From positions 997 to 6,284 of the forward strand of contig DEKZ01000164.1 of the NCBI GenBank assembly GCA_002354135.1: DNA of 5,288 nucleotides, in the 5' to 3' direction. Made by a program: the position numbers and the translations under genes. Positions 4,804-5,288 of this stretch are shown one piece after another. Each line of letters opens with the position of its first letter. The stretch's first letter is position 1. The notes under the pieces were generated by a model that saw nothing but the letters and a program-made list of their open reading frames with translations, had not been told where the DNA came from and made no database searches. The DNA comes from Massilia sp. UBA2709 (lineage in GTDB: Bacteria; Pseudomonadota; Gammaproteobacteria; Burkholderiales; Burkholderiaceae_D).

Positions 4804-5288
4804 TGCGCGACGTCCTGGTACCCCACGCGATCGACCTGGCCCTGCCCTCCCCGGGCAGCCGGCTGCGCGAGGCAGGCGGCCTCACCATGGGCACCAGCTG
4901 GTCGGCCAGGATGGCGGTGCCGCCAGGCGCGGCGGCGGACCTGGACGCCCTGCTCCAGCGCGAGCTGGATACCGTCGTGGCCCAGATGAGCCACTGGGAC
5001 GAGGACTCGCTGCTGTCGCGCTACAACCGGGCGAACGCCGGCAGCTGGCATGCGCTGCCGCCCGGCTTCTACGACGTGATCGACTTCGGGCTGCGGGTGC
5101 ATGAGGACACGGCCGGCGCCTACGATCCGGCTGCGGGCGCCCTTGTTACCCTGTGGGGCTTCGGCCCGAAAGGACGCCACAGCCATGCCGGCTTTGCGCC
5201 GCCTACGGCAAGCGCCGTCGCGGATGTGCTGGCGCGGCGCGCGGGCGCCACCCCGCAGCTCGACCGCGCGGGGCGGCGCCTGCTGCAG
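4803..5288 (+). CDS. apbE: FAD:protein FMN transferase (ApbE), 3' end missing
   Basis: ApbE (EC 2.7.1.180) transfers FMN from FAD to a Ser/Thr of target proteins, using Mg2+. The first 162 codons are present; family members are about 310-350 residues, so about half is missing. The family landmarks are in order: TMGTSWSARM (28-37, the GTxW/Y start of the fold), MSHWDEDSLLSRYNRA (62-77), and YDPAAGALVTLWGFGP (107-122, the DPxxGpLvxlWGFG segment; the usual Thr after Asp-Pro is Ala here). The target is very probably the DUF2271 protein encoded two genes upstream. The N-terminus (MRDVLVPHAIDLALPSPG) has no hydrophobic segment, lipobox or twin arginine, so no export signal is visible although the target has one. 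Upstream of ATG 4803 in this frame there is no nearby alternative start; ATG 4887 (residue 29) would give a shorter protein, also without a signal. Translation may be coupled to DUF4198, whose stop is 22 bp upstream. Confidence 0.93.
   Translation, partial: MRDVLVPHAIDLALPSPGSRLREAGGLTMGTSWSARMAVPPGAAADLDALLQRELDTVVAQMSHWDEDSLLSRYNRANAGSWHALPPGFYDVIDFGLRVHEDTAGAYDPAAGALVTLWGFGPKGRHSHAGFAPPTASAVADVLARRAGATPQLDRAGRRLLQ

Noticed and set aside
3788..4894. A 368-codon open frame on the minus strand.
   Set aside because: It lies antisense across DUF2271, DUF4198 and the start of apbE, all with clear family motifs and, for the first two, signal peptides. Its own translation resembles antisense noise of GC-rich DNA.

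Overview
The window looks like chromosomal DNA from a GC-rich betaproteobacterium, most likely Oxalobacteraceae (Massilia or a close relative). This rests on the SucA protein sequence (its N-terminus and its thiamine-diphosphate region), the high-GC codon use, and the neighbouring gene set; it is recognition from memory, not a search result. Both outer genes run off the ends, and the left end is a run of G that does not fit the protein it falls in. The window may therefore be a short contig or a contig end.

Layout. On the minus strand, 2411 down to base 1 encodes the first 803 codons of sucA, the E1 subunit of the 2-oxoglutarate dehydrogenase complex of the TCA cycle. A 313-bp divergent intergenic region (2412-2724) follows. 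It holds the sucA ribosome binding site with two small inverted repeats beside it, a tandem direct repeat, and a near-consensus Fur box laid over a good sigma-70 promoter pointing right. Four plus-strand genes follow, closely spaced: a PepSY-type three-helix membrane protein (2725-3399), a secreted DUF2271 protein with a flavinylation motif (3417-3932), a secreted DUF4198 protein (3962-4780), and the first half of an ApbE FAD:protein FMN transferase (4803-5288).

How the genes fit together. The four rightward genes look like one iron-repressed operon for a flavin-based extracytoplasmic electron-transfer system. ApbE would attach FMN covalently to the Thr of the Ser-Gly-Ala-Thr motif in the DUF2271 protein. 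The PepSY membrane protein would pass electrons across the inner membrane, and the DUF4198 protein may bind metal or ligand in the periplasm. Reduction of ferric iron or a ferric chelate during iron starvation is the simplest role. DUF2271 as an ApbE substrate, and the link between flavinylation and iron genes, are established in general; the exact role of this operon and of its DUF4198 member is inference.

The most notable regulatory point is that the predicted transcription start falls on the A of the first gene's ATG. This would give a leaderless mRNA whose promoter is covered by Fur. No tRNA, rRNA, CRISPR array, mobile element or terminator was seen.
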